Shown here: piece by piece, positions 55,935 through 63,901 of the stretch
How the letters are laid out: each line of letters starts with the position of its first letter
Position numbering within the stretch: the first letter of the stretch is position 1
Notes under the pieces: model-generated
The model's input: only the letters and a program-made list of their open reading frames with translations
Databases searched by the model: none
Told to the model about the DNA's origin: nothing
Origin: an uncultured Eubacteriales bacterium
Lineage (GTDB): Bacteria > Bacillota > Clostridia > Oscillospirales > CAG-272
NCBI GenBank assembly: GCA_949299535.1
Contig: CASGAQ010000009.1
Location: 20,007 to 84,006, forward strand
Length of the DNA stretch: 64,000 nt
Direction: 5' to 3'
Position numbers and translations under genes: made by a program

Positions 55935-56239
55935 ACGCTCACCTCCGCATATTTTTGTGCCAAAGCATATTCCGCTTTGAGATTTTTTAATATTGTTTCT
56001 ATCTGCCGTCTGCGTTCAAGACGAGCTCTCATATCGACAACCTTTTCTTCCGAATTACCGATATACTTTGAAAGCACCTTTTTGCCTTCTCTGTATTGAA
56101 CGTAGTAGTATTCTTTGCCATTGATGGTTTTCTTGACAAGCACACCGTGGGGCAATGAAAGCAACTCCGCTTCATACATAGACATCATATTTTCAATTCT
56201 GCTCTTTTCTTGCAGAACGATCTCTTCTAAAAGTAACAT
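55931..56239 (-). CDS. DUF6788-like coiled protein, first gene of the toxin cluster
   Basis: 102 residues from MLLLEEIVLQEKSRIENMM; 15 further codons are open upstream. Middle part is VLVKKTINGKEYYYVQYREGKKVLSKYIG, a DUF6788-like beta segment; both ends are helical. Its stop overlaps the DUF3990 start by 4 bp. Such genes often precede DUF3990 in Clostridia elements; function unknown. Confidence 0.6.
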   Translation of the reverse strand: MLLLEEIVLQEKSRIENMMSMYEAELLSLPHGVLVKKTINGKEYYYVQYREGKKVLSKYIGNSEEKVVDMRARLERRRQIETILKNLKAEYALAQKYAEVSV

Positions 56240-56489
56240 ATCATCACCCATATATATTATAACCCACATAATGCCATTTGTCAAGATAAATGTTGGTTAA
56301 AACAATGCGCAAGAGGTGGCCAAATTGTTAATTTTCAAAAAGGTACGATCCTGCACTTGATTTTTGGAGAAAAATGTGATATAATTCCTTTAGGCGAAAG
56401 CCACAAAAGCCTTGAAATGCAGAAAAATCCGGTACAAGATTCTGGTACAAGATGGTATTTTTCCTGCACCGTGTACATTTTTTCGGCAG

Positions 56490-56562
56490 ACGATATTTTC
56501 CGAAAAGTAGCCGAAAACCCCGAAAAATCAACGATATTGGCAAATATTCCACGATATTTGCA
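56490..56562. repeat. Three ACGATATT repeats beside attR
   Basis: ACGATATT occurs at 56490, 56531 and 56551, each followed by a similar TTCC/GGCA/TGCA. Same orientation, within 100 bp of attR. Likely arm-type binding sites of the integrase or excisionase. The stretch 56285-56586 holds no gene. Confidence 0.5.
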
Positions 56563-56586
56563 GATTTACATACCAGCCGGGCCCCA

Positions 56587-56631
56587 TTGGGGTGGTAGAG
56601 GCCGCTGGTTCAAGTCCAGTCACTCAGACCA
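56587..56631 (+). repeat. attR: 45-bp copy of the tRNA-Pro 3' part
   Basis: Exact copy of 40419-40463 without the 5' part of the tRNA, so it is not a functional tRNA gene. It marks the right end of the element. Confidence 0.95.
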
Positions 56632-56636
56632 GAAAA

Positions 56637-56680
56637 ACTCGAATAATTGGTGATTATCCACTGATTGTTCGGGTTTTTTC
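56637..56680 (+). terminator. Terminator next to attR (likely the original tRNA-Pro terminator)
   Basis: ACTCGAA...TTCGGGT stem with extra ATAAT/ATT pairing and a TTTTTT run. Confidence 0.75.
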
Positions 56681-56753
56681 TTTTGGCTTTTGGTGATTTT
56701 TAACATTGCCAAATTATTCGTATTAAGTTCACAACACTCGTTCTACGAATTTT

Positions 56754-56937
56754 CTACGAATTATTCTCGATTTCTTCACCGATATTATCGTAGATTTCCT
56801 CGCTCGGCAGGCGTTTATTCTCCTGCCGGGCTTTCTTTTTTGCTTGTCTCTTATCATATTCTTGCGTGTTGGCAATAGAACTTTCTGCCAAACTCATCCA
56901 TACGGAATAGCTTTTTGTGATTATTGTTCTTTGCCAT
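56754..56937 (-). pseudogene. Frameshifted small mobile-element gene
   Basis: ATG at 56937 reads MAKNNN, then must shift frame to continue ITKSYSVWMSLAESSIAN TQEYDKRQAKKKARQ to a stop at 56754. Both halves look coding (charged, helical tail). About 10 bp after the helicase fragment on the same strand. Confidence 0.5.
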
Positions 56938-56948
56938 TGCGGCTCTCC

Positions 56949-57314
56949 TTATCTATATAACTGATACTTTCGGCTGATTTGGTGGGCAAGCTCATCGGGG
57001 AGCGGACGGAAACCAATGCAAGTAAGGGTTCTTCCGACACCATTTTCGTCCACTTCTTCTGGGTTGAGTTCGGTTAAACAACAATCCTTAATAAGGAAGA
57101 AGTCCTTGTTTGTATGAATGTGCAATTTGGACTTTGCTCTCGTCATTCCGACATACAGCTTACGACGTTCTTCATCCGTATTGGCATAGGCATTTTTCAG
57201 CATCATGTAAACGCTGTCAAATTCTCTGCCCTTAGACTTATGAATAGTAGAAACATATATTGTTTCTTGTCCGTTGTCATCGTAAAAATCTTCAAATCTA
57301 TACATATAATCCAA
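56949..57314 (-). pseudogene. C-terminal fragment of a UvrD/Rep-type helicase
   Basis: 121 residues. YVSTIHKSKGREFDSVYMML and RRKLYVGMTRAKSKLHI are helicase motifs V and VI of superfamily 1. The N-terminal about 500 residues with the Walker A site are absent upstream. A remnant, probably of a mobile-element defence or repair helicase. Confidence 0.8.
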
Positions 57315-57335
57315 ATGTATGTATCGGAGAAAAAT

Positions 57336-57419
57336 TTACTCGACTGTTTTTGCTAAGTTGAAAATGCCATCCTCTTGCGGTATGATGTTGCCATACCATA
57401 ATTCTTTTGTTTGGTTCAT
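57336..57419 (-). CDS. 27-aa ORF like the start of DUF6809 proteins
   Basis: Reads MNQTKELWYGNIIPQEDG..., behind a strong AGGAGG. The LWYGNI start is typical of DUF6809 proteins of Clostridia elements (from memory), but the reading stops early, so it is a stub cut by the same event that truncated the helicase gene. The rest of 57315-57613 shows nothing else. Confidence 0.4.
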   Translation of the reverse strand: MNQTKELWYGNIIPQEDGIFNLAKTVE

Positions 57420-57613
57420 GTGTTGTACCTCCTGTCAGCACAACAACATACCACAACCGCTTCCACAAGTCCATCAGAAAAAATAAAGAGTTATCATTTA
57501 AGTAACAATTGCACATAATGCTAAACATATTTTATCAAATATGTGTCGCTCGACTGTTTTACTAAAGTTATTAGTCGTTTTTTAAGTTTAAACATTAACA
57601 TTATCAAAGAGCA

Positions 57614-57660
57614 TTGACATCAGGACTATTTTGTACTATAATAATCCTGTTAAAGTCCTG
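57614..57660 (+). promoter_or_regulatory. Promoter and dyad operator of the AbrB-like gene
   Basis: TTGACA (57614-57619) and TATAAT (57637-57642), spacing 17. The dyad CAGGACT (57621-57627) / AGTCCTG (57654-57660) spans the -10 box, a layout for autoregulation. Confidence 0.75.
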
Positions 57661-57674
57661 AAAGGAGGATTGCT

Positions 57675-57878
57675 ATGTCAAGCTCATTAATTTATTTGGA
57701 CACTTACACACTGCAAGGCGATTCGCGGATACGCCTACCAAAATCTGCAATTGAAAATCTTGGCGCAGAGCCAGGTAAAACACGGTTTAATGTGTTTTAC
57801 TGTCAAGAGTCTCAAGAACTAATACTAAAAATTTGTTCTCCAGATGCAAAGGAGGATACAATCCACGATGGCAAATAA
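57675..57878 (+). CDS. AbrB/SpoVT-like DNA-binding protein
   Basis: 67 residues. DSRIRLPKSAIENLGAEPGKTRFNVFY is a swapped-hairpin AbrB domain. It overlaps the methyltransferase start by 11 bp. Probably the controller of the modification gene. Confidence 0.68.
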   Translation: MSSSLIYLDTYTLQGDSRIRLPKSAIENLGAEPGKTRFNVFYCQESQELILKICSPDAKEDTIHDGK

Positions 57879-58956
57879 TCCTACTATTGTATTCAAGCAC
57901 TTTGACAGTGTTAGCAATCCGAATTCGATGCATGGTATATACCCTTATCGCGGAAAAATTTCTGCATTAGATGCCGCTAGCATAATTGAACAACTGCCCA
58001 CAAATGGCTGCTTGCTTGATCCTTTTTGTGGTTCTGGCACTATTGTCTATGAAGCGCAAAAACACGGTTTAACCGCTTATGGTGTCGATAACAATCCGCT
58101 TGCCATTCAAATTGCAAAAGCTAAGGTTTATAAAGGTTCTTCTTCCAGTTTAGCTTTGTGTGAAAGAATCATTTCTGAGGCAAAAGCCATATTGCGAAGT
58201 GGAAATATTGGAGAAATGCCCGAATCACCATTACGCAGTTTTCATGAACAAACTGCCAAAGAAATCATGGCTATGAAACTGCTATATAATGAGATGGATG
58301 ACTTTTTGAAAGGCATTTTCTACGGTACTATTGCTCTAGCTGCTCGTGCTTGTAACGGATACATGTGGACTTCAAGCACTGTTGGAAAAAACAAAGCACT
58401 TAAAGACTATTGTGATTTCTTTGCAAAATTTGCTTTGAAAGCCCAAAAACACGCAAAATTTTTTGCAACCGATGAAAGTCAAAAGGCTACCATTATTGCC
58501 GGTGACAGCAGAAAACTATCTGAACTACTGCCCGCTGGAAGCATTAACTATGTTTTTACAAGTCCTCCATATTTTGACGGTCTTGATTATACAGCTTACT
58601 ATGGAAAACTGATTTATGAAATTTTCGGTATTGATCGGACAGCAATTAAAAAGGATTTAATTCAATATGTTGATAGCTATGAGAATGACATGCGCACTGT
58701 GTTAAACGAATTGGACATTGTAACCTCAGATAATGCGTTGATTATCTTTGTTGTAGGTGACAAAAAAATAGGCGGTAAGGTTATTAATGGTGGTGAATTT
58801 TTCAACAACATAAAGCCCGCTTCCTATATTCATGAGCGAAGTTATAGCGGAAGCGCAAGCGCAATCTTTGATGTTTTGAATAAAACCGATAGAAAAGAAC
58901 AAATTGTCGTTTGGGACAAAAGAAATGGTAAAGGCCGATTGGCTCATTGGCATTAA
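57868..58956 (+). CDS. DNA methyltransferase (N4-cytosine/N6-adenine), 3' end fused
   Basis: 362 residues from ATG at 57868 (AAAGGAGG upstream). SAM motif LLDPFCGSGTIVYEA (about 50-64) and catalytic TSPPYFDGLDY (about 232) are present, in the I-then-IV order. The last residues (GRLAHWH) are read from topoisomerase DNA in another frame, so its true stop was lost near 58925, but the catalytic part is complete. No nuclease partner is seen; it may have been removed at the junction. Confidence 0.85.
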   Translation: MANNPTIVFKHFDSVSNPNSMHGIYPYRGKISALDAASIIEQLPTNGCLLDPFCGSGTIVYEAQKHGLTAYGVDNNPLAIQIAKAKVYKGSSSSLALCERIISEAKAILRSGNIGEMPESPLRSFHEQTAKEIMAMKLLYNEMDDFLKGIFYGTIALAARACNGYMWTSSTVGKNKALKDYCDFFAKFALKAQKHAKFFATDESQKATIIAGDSRKLSELLPAGSINYVFTSPPYFDGLDYTAYYGKLIYEIFGIDRTAIKKDLIQYVDSYENDMRTVLNELDIVTSDNALIIFVVGDKKIGGKVINGGEFFNNIKPASYIHERSYSGSASAIFDVLNKTDRKEQIVVWDKRNGKGRLAHWH

Positions 58957-59203
58957 CGCGACCCGCCTTTTCTCTATCCTCTACCATAAAACATTGAATG
59001 TCGGCAGAGTGCAAACGCCTACCCTTGCTATGCTGGTAAACCGCGACTATGCAATCAGCAGCTTTAAGAAAGAGAAATATCATGTTGTCCGGCTGGACGT
59101 TGGCGGCGTTGCCGCCCTTTCGGAACGGCAGGACGACGAAGCGGCAGCGCGGCAGATGAAAGCGGTTTGCGAGAAATCGCAGGCCGTTTGTACTTCCATT
59201 ATG
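58926..59203 (+). pseudogene. Internal fragment of topoisomerase III (TopB)
   Basis: About 92 residues: KADWLIGINATRLFSILY, LNVGRVQTPTLAMLV and KEKYHVVRLD are central type IA topoisomerase segments. The active-site Tyr and both ends are missing. Joined to the methyltransferase on the left and the LytTR gene on the right. Confidence 0.82.
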
Positions 59204-59225
59204 CATACAGAAAAGAGGGAATCCT

Positions 59226-59924
59226 ATGGCATACAGAGTTGCGATTTGTGATGACAGTAAGACCGATGCCGAGTATGTGGAAAAGATACTTTGCAAATGG
59301 GCAAAGGACAACAGTGTAGAGGTCTATTCCAAAGTGTTTCCGTCTGCTGAAAACTTTATGTGGCACTACGCAGAGGACAAGTTATGGGATATTCTTCTCC
59401 TTGATATTGAAATGGGCGATATGGACGGAGTGAGTATGGCAAAGCAAGTTCGCCGTGACAACCAAGCGGTGCAGATCGTCTTTATCACCGGCTACTCCGA
59501 TTATATTGCCGAAGGTTATGAGGTTGCGGCACTTCACTATCTGATGAAGCCCGTCAGCACAGAAAAACTCATTACCGTTCTTGACAGGGCGCTCGAAAAA
59601 CATAAGCAAAATGAACGGTGCTTGAATTTGGAAATCAGCGGTGAGATGGTGCGTATTCCCTTCTATGAGATACGCTATCTTGATGTTCAGCTTAACTATG
59701 TCACCGTACACGCCAAAAAGAATTATACGGTGAAGCACTCTTTAGCCGAGTTTGAGAAAGAGCTTGATACCCGATTTGTTCGTGTAGGCAGAAGCATGAT
59801 CTTGAATCTCAAATACATTTCGATGGTTACAAGAACAGAAGTCCGTCTCTCAAACGGCGAAACGCTCCCCCTGCCGAGAGGTGCGTATGAGCCTTTGAAT
59901 AGAGCCATCATTGAGCGCACATAG
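59226..59924 (+). CDS. LytTR-family response regulator
   Basis: 232 residues. Receiver domain with phospho-acceptor Asp60 (LLLDIEMGDMDG), Thr (FITGYS) and Lys (LMKPVS), then a LytTR DNA-binding domain (about 130-232: IRYLDVQLNYVTVH...RVGRSMILNLKYI). AgrA/VirR-like regulators control peptide-signal, bacteriocin or surface genes. The sensor gene follows 9 bp later but is truncated. Confidence 0.92.
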   Translation: MAYRVAICDDSKTDAEYVEKILCKWAKDNSVEVYSKVFPSAENFMWHYAEDKLWDILLLDIEMGDMDGVSMAKQVRRDNQAVQIVFITGYSDYIAEGYEVAALHYLMKPVSTEKLITVLDRALEKHKQNERCLNLEISGEMVRIPFYEIRYLDVQLNYVTVHAKKNYTVKHSLAEFEKELDTRFVRVGRSMILNLKYISMVTRTEVRLSNGETLPLPRGAYEPLNRAIIERT

Positions 59925-59933
59925 GAGAAGTAT

Positions 59934-60404
59934 ATGGGTATCTTTTCAAAACACATAGATAAAAAGATCGCCGCCTATCAGCACGAGCTGATAGAAACCC
60001 AATATCGTGAAGTGGATAATATGTACCGTCAAATACGAGGTTGGCGGCACGACTATCGCAATCATATTCAAACGATGAAGGTATTGGCAGCAAATAACGA
60101 TATGGAAGCCCTTAAAGAGTATCTTGATAAATTGGATACCGACCTTTCTACGGTGGATACTGTGGTTAAGACCGGCAATGCTATGGCTGATGCTATTCTC
60201 AACAGCAAAATTTCTTTGGCCATGGCAAAGCATATCACAGTAAAATGTGACGCTCATATCCAGTTAAAGTTGAATATGTCTGAGATCGACCTATGCTGCA
60301 TCATCGGAAATCTCTTTGACAATGCCATAGAAGCGAGCGTAAAGCTCCCCGAAGAACAGCGGATAATCCGTGTGTATATGGACATGAAAGGAACACAGCT
60401 TTAA
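59934..60404 (+). pseudogene. GHKL sensor histidine kinase, C-terminal ATP lobe missing
   Basis: 156 residues. Phospho-acceptor His39 in RGWRHDYRNHIQ and the N-box (IIGNLFDNAIEA) are intact. Reading stops after GTQL, before the G boxes that bind ATP, and no N-terminal membrane sensor is present. It cannot be a working kinase. Junction near 60400. Confidence 0.82.
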
Positions 60405-60535
60405 AACCGTCAAAATTAAGTGGGTTTGCTAAGTGCGAATGGAGACTTGCGAATGGGGATACAATTTGGATTTGCTTTGGCGATTATAATGAGAAAACGG
60501 GCAAGTATGTTGTATCTGGGTATTTCGTGGAATAA
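60401..60535 (+). pseudogene. C-terminal stub of an unrelated gene
   Basis: About 44 codons in a new frame reading GFAKCEWRLANGDTIWICFGD...GKYVVSGYFVE up to a stop at 60533. Looks coding but has no start. It marks the right side of the junction that cut the kinase. The next gene follows 20 bp later. Confidence 0.4.
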
Positions 60536-60555
60536 ATAGCGAAGGAGGGTGCAGA

Positions 60556-60873
60556 ATGTCTATTATCCAATGGCTATGTGATGATCCTATACGGATTATC
60601 CCTGCGAGTATTGTTTGCATTACTATATTAGCAGTAATACAGTATCTACTGTCGATCAAAGCGAAAAATAAAGTGGTAAAGTTGTTACCCATTATTCCGA
60701 TTGCCTTGTTAAGTGTTCTTGATTTACTACTTGCACTTGGCGTTTTCGGAACGAGATCGGACGGATTGGCTAATGTCCACTTGCTTGTGGCAACGATTTT
60801 GGCAATCCCGTTAGTTGCTATGTATGTAGGTTTGCTGATAGATGGCTTGCTGCCGTTCTGCATCGCAAGCTAA
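60556..60873 (+). CDS. Small membrane protein
   Basis: 105 residues with three hydrophobic helices (about 13-32, 42-62, 74-100). GAAGGAGGG ribosome site. No family recognised. In an apparent operon with the lipoprotein gene. Confidence 0.6.
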   Translation: MSIIQWLCDDPIRIIPASIVCITILAVIQYLLSIKAKNKVVKLLPIIPIALLSVLDLLLALGVFGTRSDGLANVHLLVATILAIPLVAMYVGLLIDGLLPFCIAS

Positions 60874-60892
60874 AGCAAAAGGAGGCGGCTTT

Positions 60893-61261
60893 ATGAAACG
60901 ACTACTGTCAATACTGATTGTACTATTGCTCTGCTTTTCCGTGTTTACGGGATGTTCAAACGTGAAGTACAAGGGACCTCTAACATGTGTTTCACATGTT
61001 AGAGTTGATGGCGTTACTGCATTGATAGATTTGACCGAGGATGCTCAAGCGGAGATCATATCTGCGTTGAATAGTGGAGAATGGGTCGATGGCGTCACTA
61101 ACTGCGGTCATGATTACGAATTTACAACCAAAAACGAAACAATTCGATATCATTCCGAGTGCGGAACTTTTATTGATGTAACCAATGGTCAAGCAATGGA
61201 ATTATCCGATGAAGATAGAATGAGTATAAATTCGTTACTTGGCGCAACAGAAACAGATTAA
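60893..61261 (+). CDS. Small lipoprotein
   Basis: 122 residues from ATG at 60893 behind AAAGGAGG. Signal peptide with lipobox FTGC (Cys21). The mature part carries two further cysteines (CGHD, ECGTF). Function unknown. Confidence 0.7.
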   Translation: MKRLLSILIVLLLCFSVFTGCSNVKYKGPLTCVSHVRVDGVTALIDLTEDAQAEIISALNSGEWVDGVTNCGHDYEFTTKNETIRYHSECGTFIDVTNGQAMELSDEDRMSINSLLGATETD

Positions 61262-61332
61262 ATAAGCCACCGTTCATTCGACGACTACCACGAGGAAAGG
61301 CGGTATCCAATCGGGTGTCGCCTTTATAAGAA

Positions 61333-61372
61333 TCAGCCCTCGTTCCACACGGAGCGAGGGCTGAATTTTTTG
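61333..61372 (+). terminator. Terminator after the lipoprotein gene
   Basis: TCAGCCCTCG / CGAGGGCTGA, then ATTTTTTG. Confidence 0.88.
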
Positions 61373-61398
61373 TAACACTAAAAAATTTGCAAAATTAT

Positions 61399-61413
61399 GG
61401 AACAAGTTGTTCC
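61399..61413 (+). promoter_or_regulatory. Palindromic operator of the LexA-like gene
   Basis: GGAACAA-G-TTGTTCC, a perfect 7-bp dyad that ends 3 bp before AGGAGG. It contains GAAC-N5-GTTC, close to the Gram-positive SOS box GAAC-N4-GTTC. Confidence 0.65.
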
Positions 61414-61424
61414 GAGGAGGTGCT

Positions 61425-62045
61425 ATGAGTAGAACTACAGATTCGAAAAAGCAAATCATCCTGGATTTCATCAATGAATACTACGGAAGCTACGGTGAAA
61501 CGCCCACGGTGCGTGACATCGCAGCAGGGACAGGCATCGCCGTTACCAGCGTACATCGTTACCTTTCTGCTATGAAAGAGAACGGTGAGCTTGAATACAA
61601 CGGTCGCCGTTCCGTAAGCACTCGCCGCATGGAGATGGAGCAGGTCGCTCACGCCATGCCCGTGCTTGGCTACGTAGCCTGCGGTGAAGGTCAGGAAGAA
61701 ACAGAGCAGGTCATCGAATACATTCGTATGCCCGAATCCTTGGTTGGAAAGGGTGAGTTCTTTGCGTTGATCGCAAAGGGCGAATCGATGATTGACGCTG
61801 GCATTCATCCCGGAGATTACGTGATGATCCGCAAGCATAACACCGCAGAGATCGGCGAAATCGTCGTCGCCCTTGATCAAGGTGTTAATAACCTTAAAGT
61901 CCTCGGCTTCAATCATAACAAGGGAGCATACTTCCTTCGCTCCTGCAATGAGGACAAAGAACGCTATGGTGACATTTATCCCGAAGAACTTCAGCTCCAA
62001 GGAGTTGCCGTTTGCGTTGCCCATAGGCTGAAAAAGATGCTGTAA
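61425..62045 (+). CDS. LexA-like self-cleaving repressor
   Basis: 206 residues from ATG at 61425 (AGGAGG upstream). The LexA winged helix (SKKQIILDFINEYYGSYGETPTVRDIAAGTG...SVHRYLSAMKENGEL) leads to a cleavage site VACG (Cys-Gly, as in UmuD-type, in place of Ala-Gly). The S24 peptidase follows, with Ser in KGESMIDAGI and a Lys in NNLKVLGF. Beside mobile-element genes it probably controls those genes in response to DNA damage and is not the host's main LexA. Confidence 0.88.
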   Translation: MSRTTDSKKQIILDFINEYYGSYGETPTVRDIAAGTGIAVTSVHRYLSAMKENGELEYNGRRSVSTRRMEMEQVAHAMPVLGYVACGEGQEETEQVIEYIRMPESLVGKGEFFALIAKGESMIDAGIHPGDYVMIRKHNTAEIGEIVVALDQGVNNLKVLGFNHNKGAYFLRSCNEDKERYGDIYPEELQLQGVAVCVAHRLKKML

Positions 62046-62385
62046 CCTTTTCTTTTCACATAACATATGCAGCATTTGGCCGTTGACAATTGAATGTTGA
62101 TTTTTTATCTATCGCGTAAAAAACACGATCCATCCTCCCGACTTCTTAACCGGGAATCAAGGGTAGGTATCTGTTGCGTTAGAGTGTACATAGGAAAATA
62201 CATAGGAAAACCATAAGTTTTGGCTTATGTTTTTTCGTTATGCTCTGCAACAGATACCTGCCCTTTTTTGCGTTTGTTTCCAAGGCGCAAAAGGAAGGCA
62301 GAAGAAAAGCAGAGCCACATATCGGGAAACGAGGTGCGCAACTCATTTCTCAAACAAAAAATTTATTCAGGAAAGGAGTTTGCTC
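62046..62385. other. Gene-free stretch with large inverted repeat and nested hairpin
   Basis: Outer arms AAGGGTAGGTATCTGTTGC (62159-62177) and GCAACAGATACCTGCCCTT (62247-62265, one mismatch), then a T-run. Inside are CATAAG-TTTTGG-CTTATG-TTTTTT (about 62211-62234) and a direct repeat ACATAGGAAAA. Could be two alternative terminators (an attenuator) or the end of a small insertion element. A TTGACA box is at 62094-62099. Confidence 0.5.
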
Positions 62386-62541
62386 ATGCAAAGCAACCCA
62401 CACAACGGACAGAAGTACGTTGTGGTCAAATACCGTCCTCCGGCTGACGGTGCCTCAAGTGACTCAAGTGACTCTGTTTCTTCTGCTCTCACAGATTCCG
62501 TCCCTTTCGTCCCTTGCGTTCCTGCGGAGGATTTGGGATGA
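62386..62541 (+). CDS. Small protein (51 aa) ahead of the recombinase pieces
   Basis: MQSNPHNGQKYVVVKYRPP followed by a Ser/Asp-rich stretch and VPFVPCVPAEDLG. GGAAAGGAG lies at normal distance. Conserved-looking start, low-complexity middle; no family recognised. Probably a mobile-element accessory peptide. Confidence 0.5.
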   Translation: MQSNPHNGQKYVVVKYRPPADGASSDSSDSVSSALTDSVPFVPCVPAEDLG

Positions 62542-62564
62542 GGACGCTTTATTCTTGATTTATA

Positions 62565-62969
62565 TTAAATAGCAAAACTTTTGATGTCTGCACCTATTTG
62601 TCTGAAATAGGAAATACTTTCTGTCGGCTCGTCGCCGCTGTCAACTCTGCCTACGAAACTATACAGGATTTCGATTTTCCTTGTGTTTGTTTCTTTATCC
62701 AATTCGTGAATTAAGATACGGTCAATCAGTTCGTGTACGTTCTCATAGGTCAGTTCGTTAATTTCCGTGTACTTGCGTACAAGGGCAACAAACCTTTTTA
62801 CATCTGTGCTGCGCTCGGTGGCTGTGTCAATCAATGTTGACAGTTCCGCTATCCTCTGTGTCAGCACCTTTTTTTCATCATCATATCCCGAAGTGAGAAA
62901 AGCAAACTGTTCATCAGAGAGCTTCCCCAATGCGTTACTACGATTTGCAGGAGCTTGACCGTCCCACAC
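62565..62969 (-). pseudogene. Serine recombinase C-terminal fragment A
   Basis: About 120 residues with the DUF4368 tail found in large serine recombinases (LGKLSDEQFAFLTSGYDDEKKVL...YENVHELIDRILIHE). The catalytic N-terminus is missing. Points toward fragment B. Confidence 0.82.
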
Positions 62970-63079
62970 TCATGCGGCTCATCCAGAAAATTGAGATCAG
63001 TGAGAAATATACGGTGGATGACTACGAGGAACGGGACATCCACATCTACTACAATTTCGTCGGCTATATCGAGGTCTGA
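62930..63079 (+). pseudogene. Serine recombinase C-terminal fragment B
   Basis: 49 codons (DLQELDRPTLMRLIQKIEIS...RDIHIYYNFVGYIEV) of the same DUF4368 type but opposite strand. It overlaps the end of fragment A by 40 bp, so two recombinase genes were joined within their tails. Confidence 0.72.
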
Positions 63080-63107
63080 ACTTGTCATGCTTTATGCGAA
63101 GTGAACT

Positions 63108-63743
63108 AATGAATGGTTTGCAAGAGACACCAGTAAGAAGATACGTGCCGTGGTCAAGGCAAAAGCCGAACGTGGCGAGCGTGTGGGCACGGTAGTGCCA
63201 TACGGATACCGAAAGGATCCCGACGTGAAAGGTCATCTGCTGGTGAATGAGGACACCGCCCCGGTCGTTCGATTAATATTCTCCCTCTGCGCTGAAGGTA
63301 AAGGACCAAAGGTTATCGCCAATATCCTCCGAGAGAAGCAGATACTCAATGGGGAGTTAAATGCTTTATTTAAACGACTCTATGAGGATCATGTCCTCGG
63401 AAAGGTCACCAGTGAGCAGTTCCGTATGCTGTCCGAGGGATACAACGATGAACAACGGACGATTCAGGAAGAAATTCCACGGTTAAGAAAAGCGATTGAA
63501 GATCTAAAGGCATCTGCCACCAATGTGGAACGCTTCCTTGAAATAGTCCGCAAGTATACGGATATCAAGGAGCTTACTCCCGAAATCCTGCGAACGTTCA
63601 TCAGCAAGATCGTTATCCACGAGCGAAGCCGTAAGCACGTCAAGGATGCCGAACAGGACATCGATATCTACTTCGCCCACATCGGAAACCTTAACCGCTT
63701 CTGCACTGACAGACAAGCCAACCCAACCGAAATAACCGCTTAA
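63108..63743 (+). pseudogene. Serine recombinase fragment C with internal deletion
   Basis: About 211 residues. NEWFARDTSKKIRAVVKAKAERGERVGTVVPYGY is the end of the catalytic domain and the recombinase domain. The text then jumps from IANILREKQIL to NGELNALFKRLYED (DUF4368), so the zinc-ribbon part is deleted. No catalytic Ser. Confidence 0.8.
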
Positions 63744-63760
63744 ATCCAAGCAACAGAAAA

Positions 63761-63787
63761 GGACAGACGACCTTAAATCGTCTGTCC
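63761..63787 (+). terminator. Hairpin after recombinase fragment C
   Basis: GGACAGACGA / TCGTCTGTCC. No T-run, so termination is uncertain. Confidence 0.6.
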
Positions 63788-63901
63788 TCATCCGAGAAGC
63801 ACGCCTTACGCTCTAACATCCTTATGAGAAGGAGCGTATGGCAAGTCTTTTTTATTTCTTTACTGTAAGATCCGAAATATATTACACAGATTTTTTATAA
63901 C

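Larger units (their letters stand above)
40464..56631. mobile_element. 16.2-kb integrative mobilizable element in tRNA-Pro
   Basis: Bounded by attL in tRNA-Pro and attR (56587-56631). It carries a tyrosine integrase, a small excisionase-like gene, MobC, a MobP-type relaxase and remnants of a primase-helicase, but no type IV secretion genes, so it would need a helper to transfer. The cargo includes regulators, a second-type MetRS, a MerR operon and a toxin-antitoxin cluster. Several parts are damaged (primase, sigma factor, relaxase tail, metG), which suggests partial decay. Confidence 0.88.

Noticed and set aside
56587..56631. A second tRNA-Pro gene
   Set aside because: The acceptor 5' strand, D arm and 5' anticodon arm are absent; it is the attR copy only.
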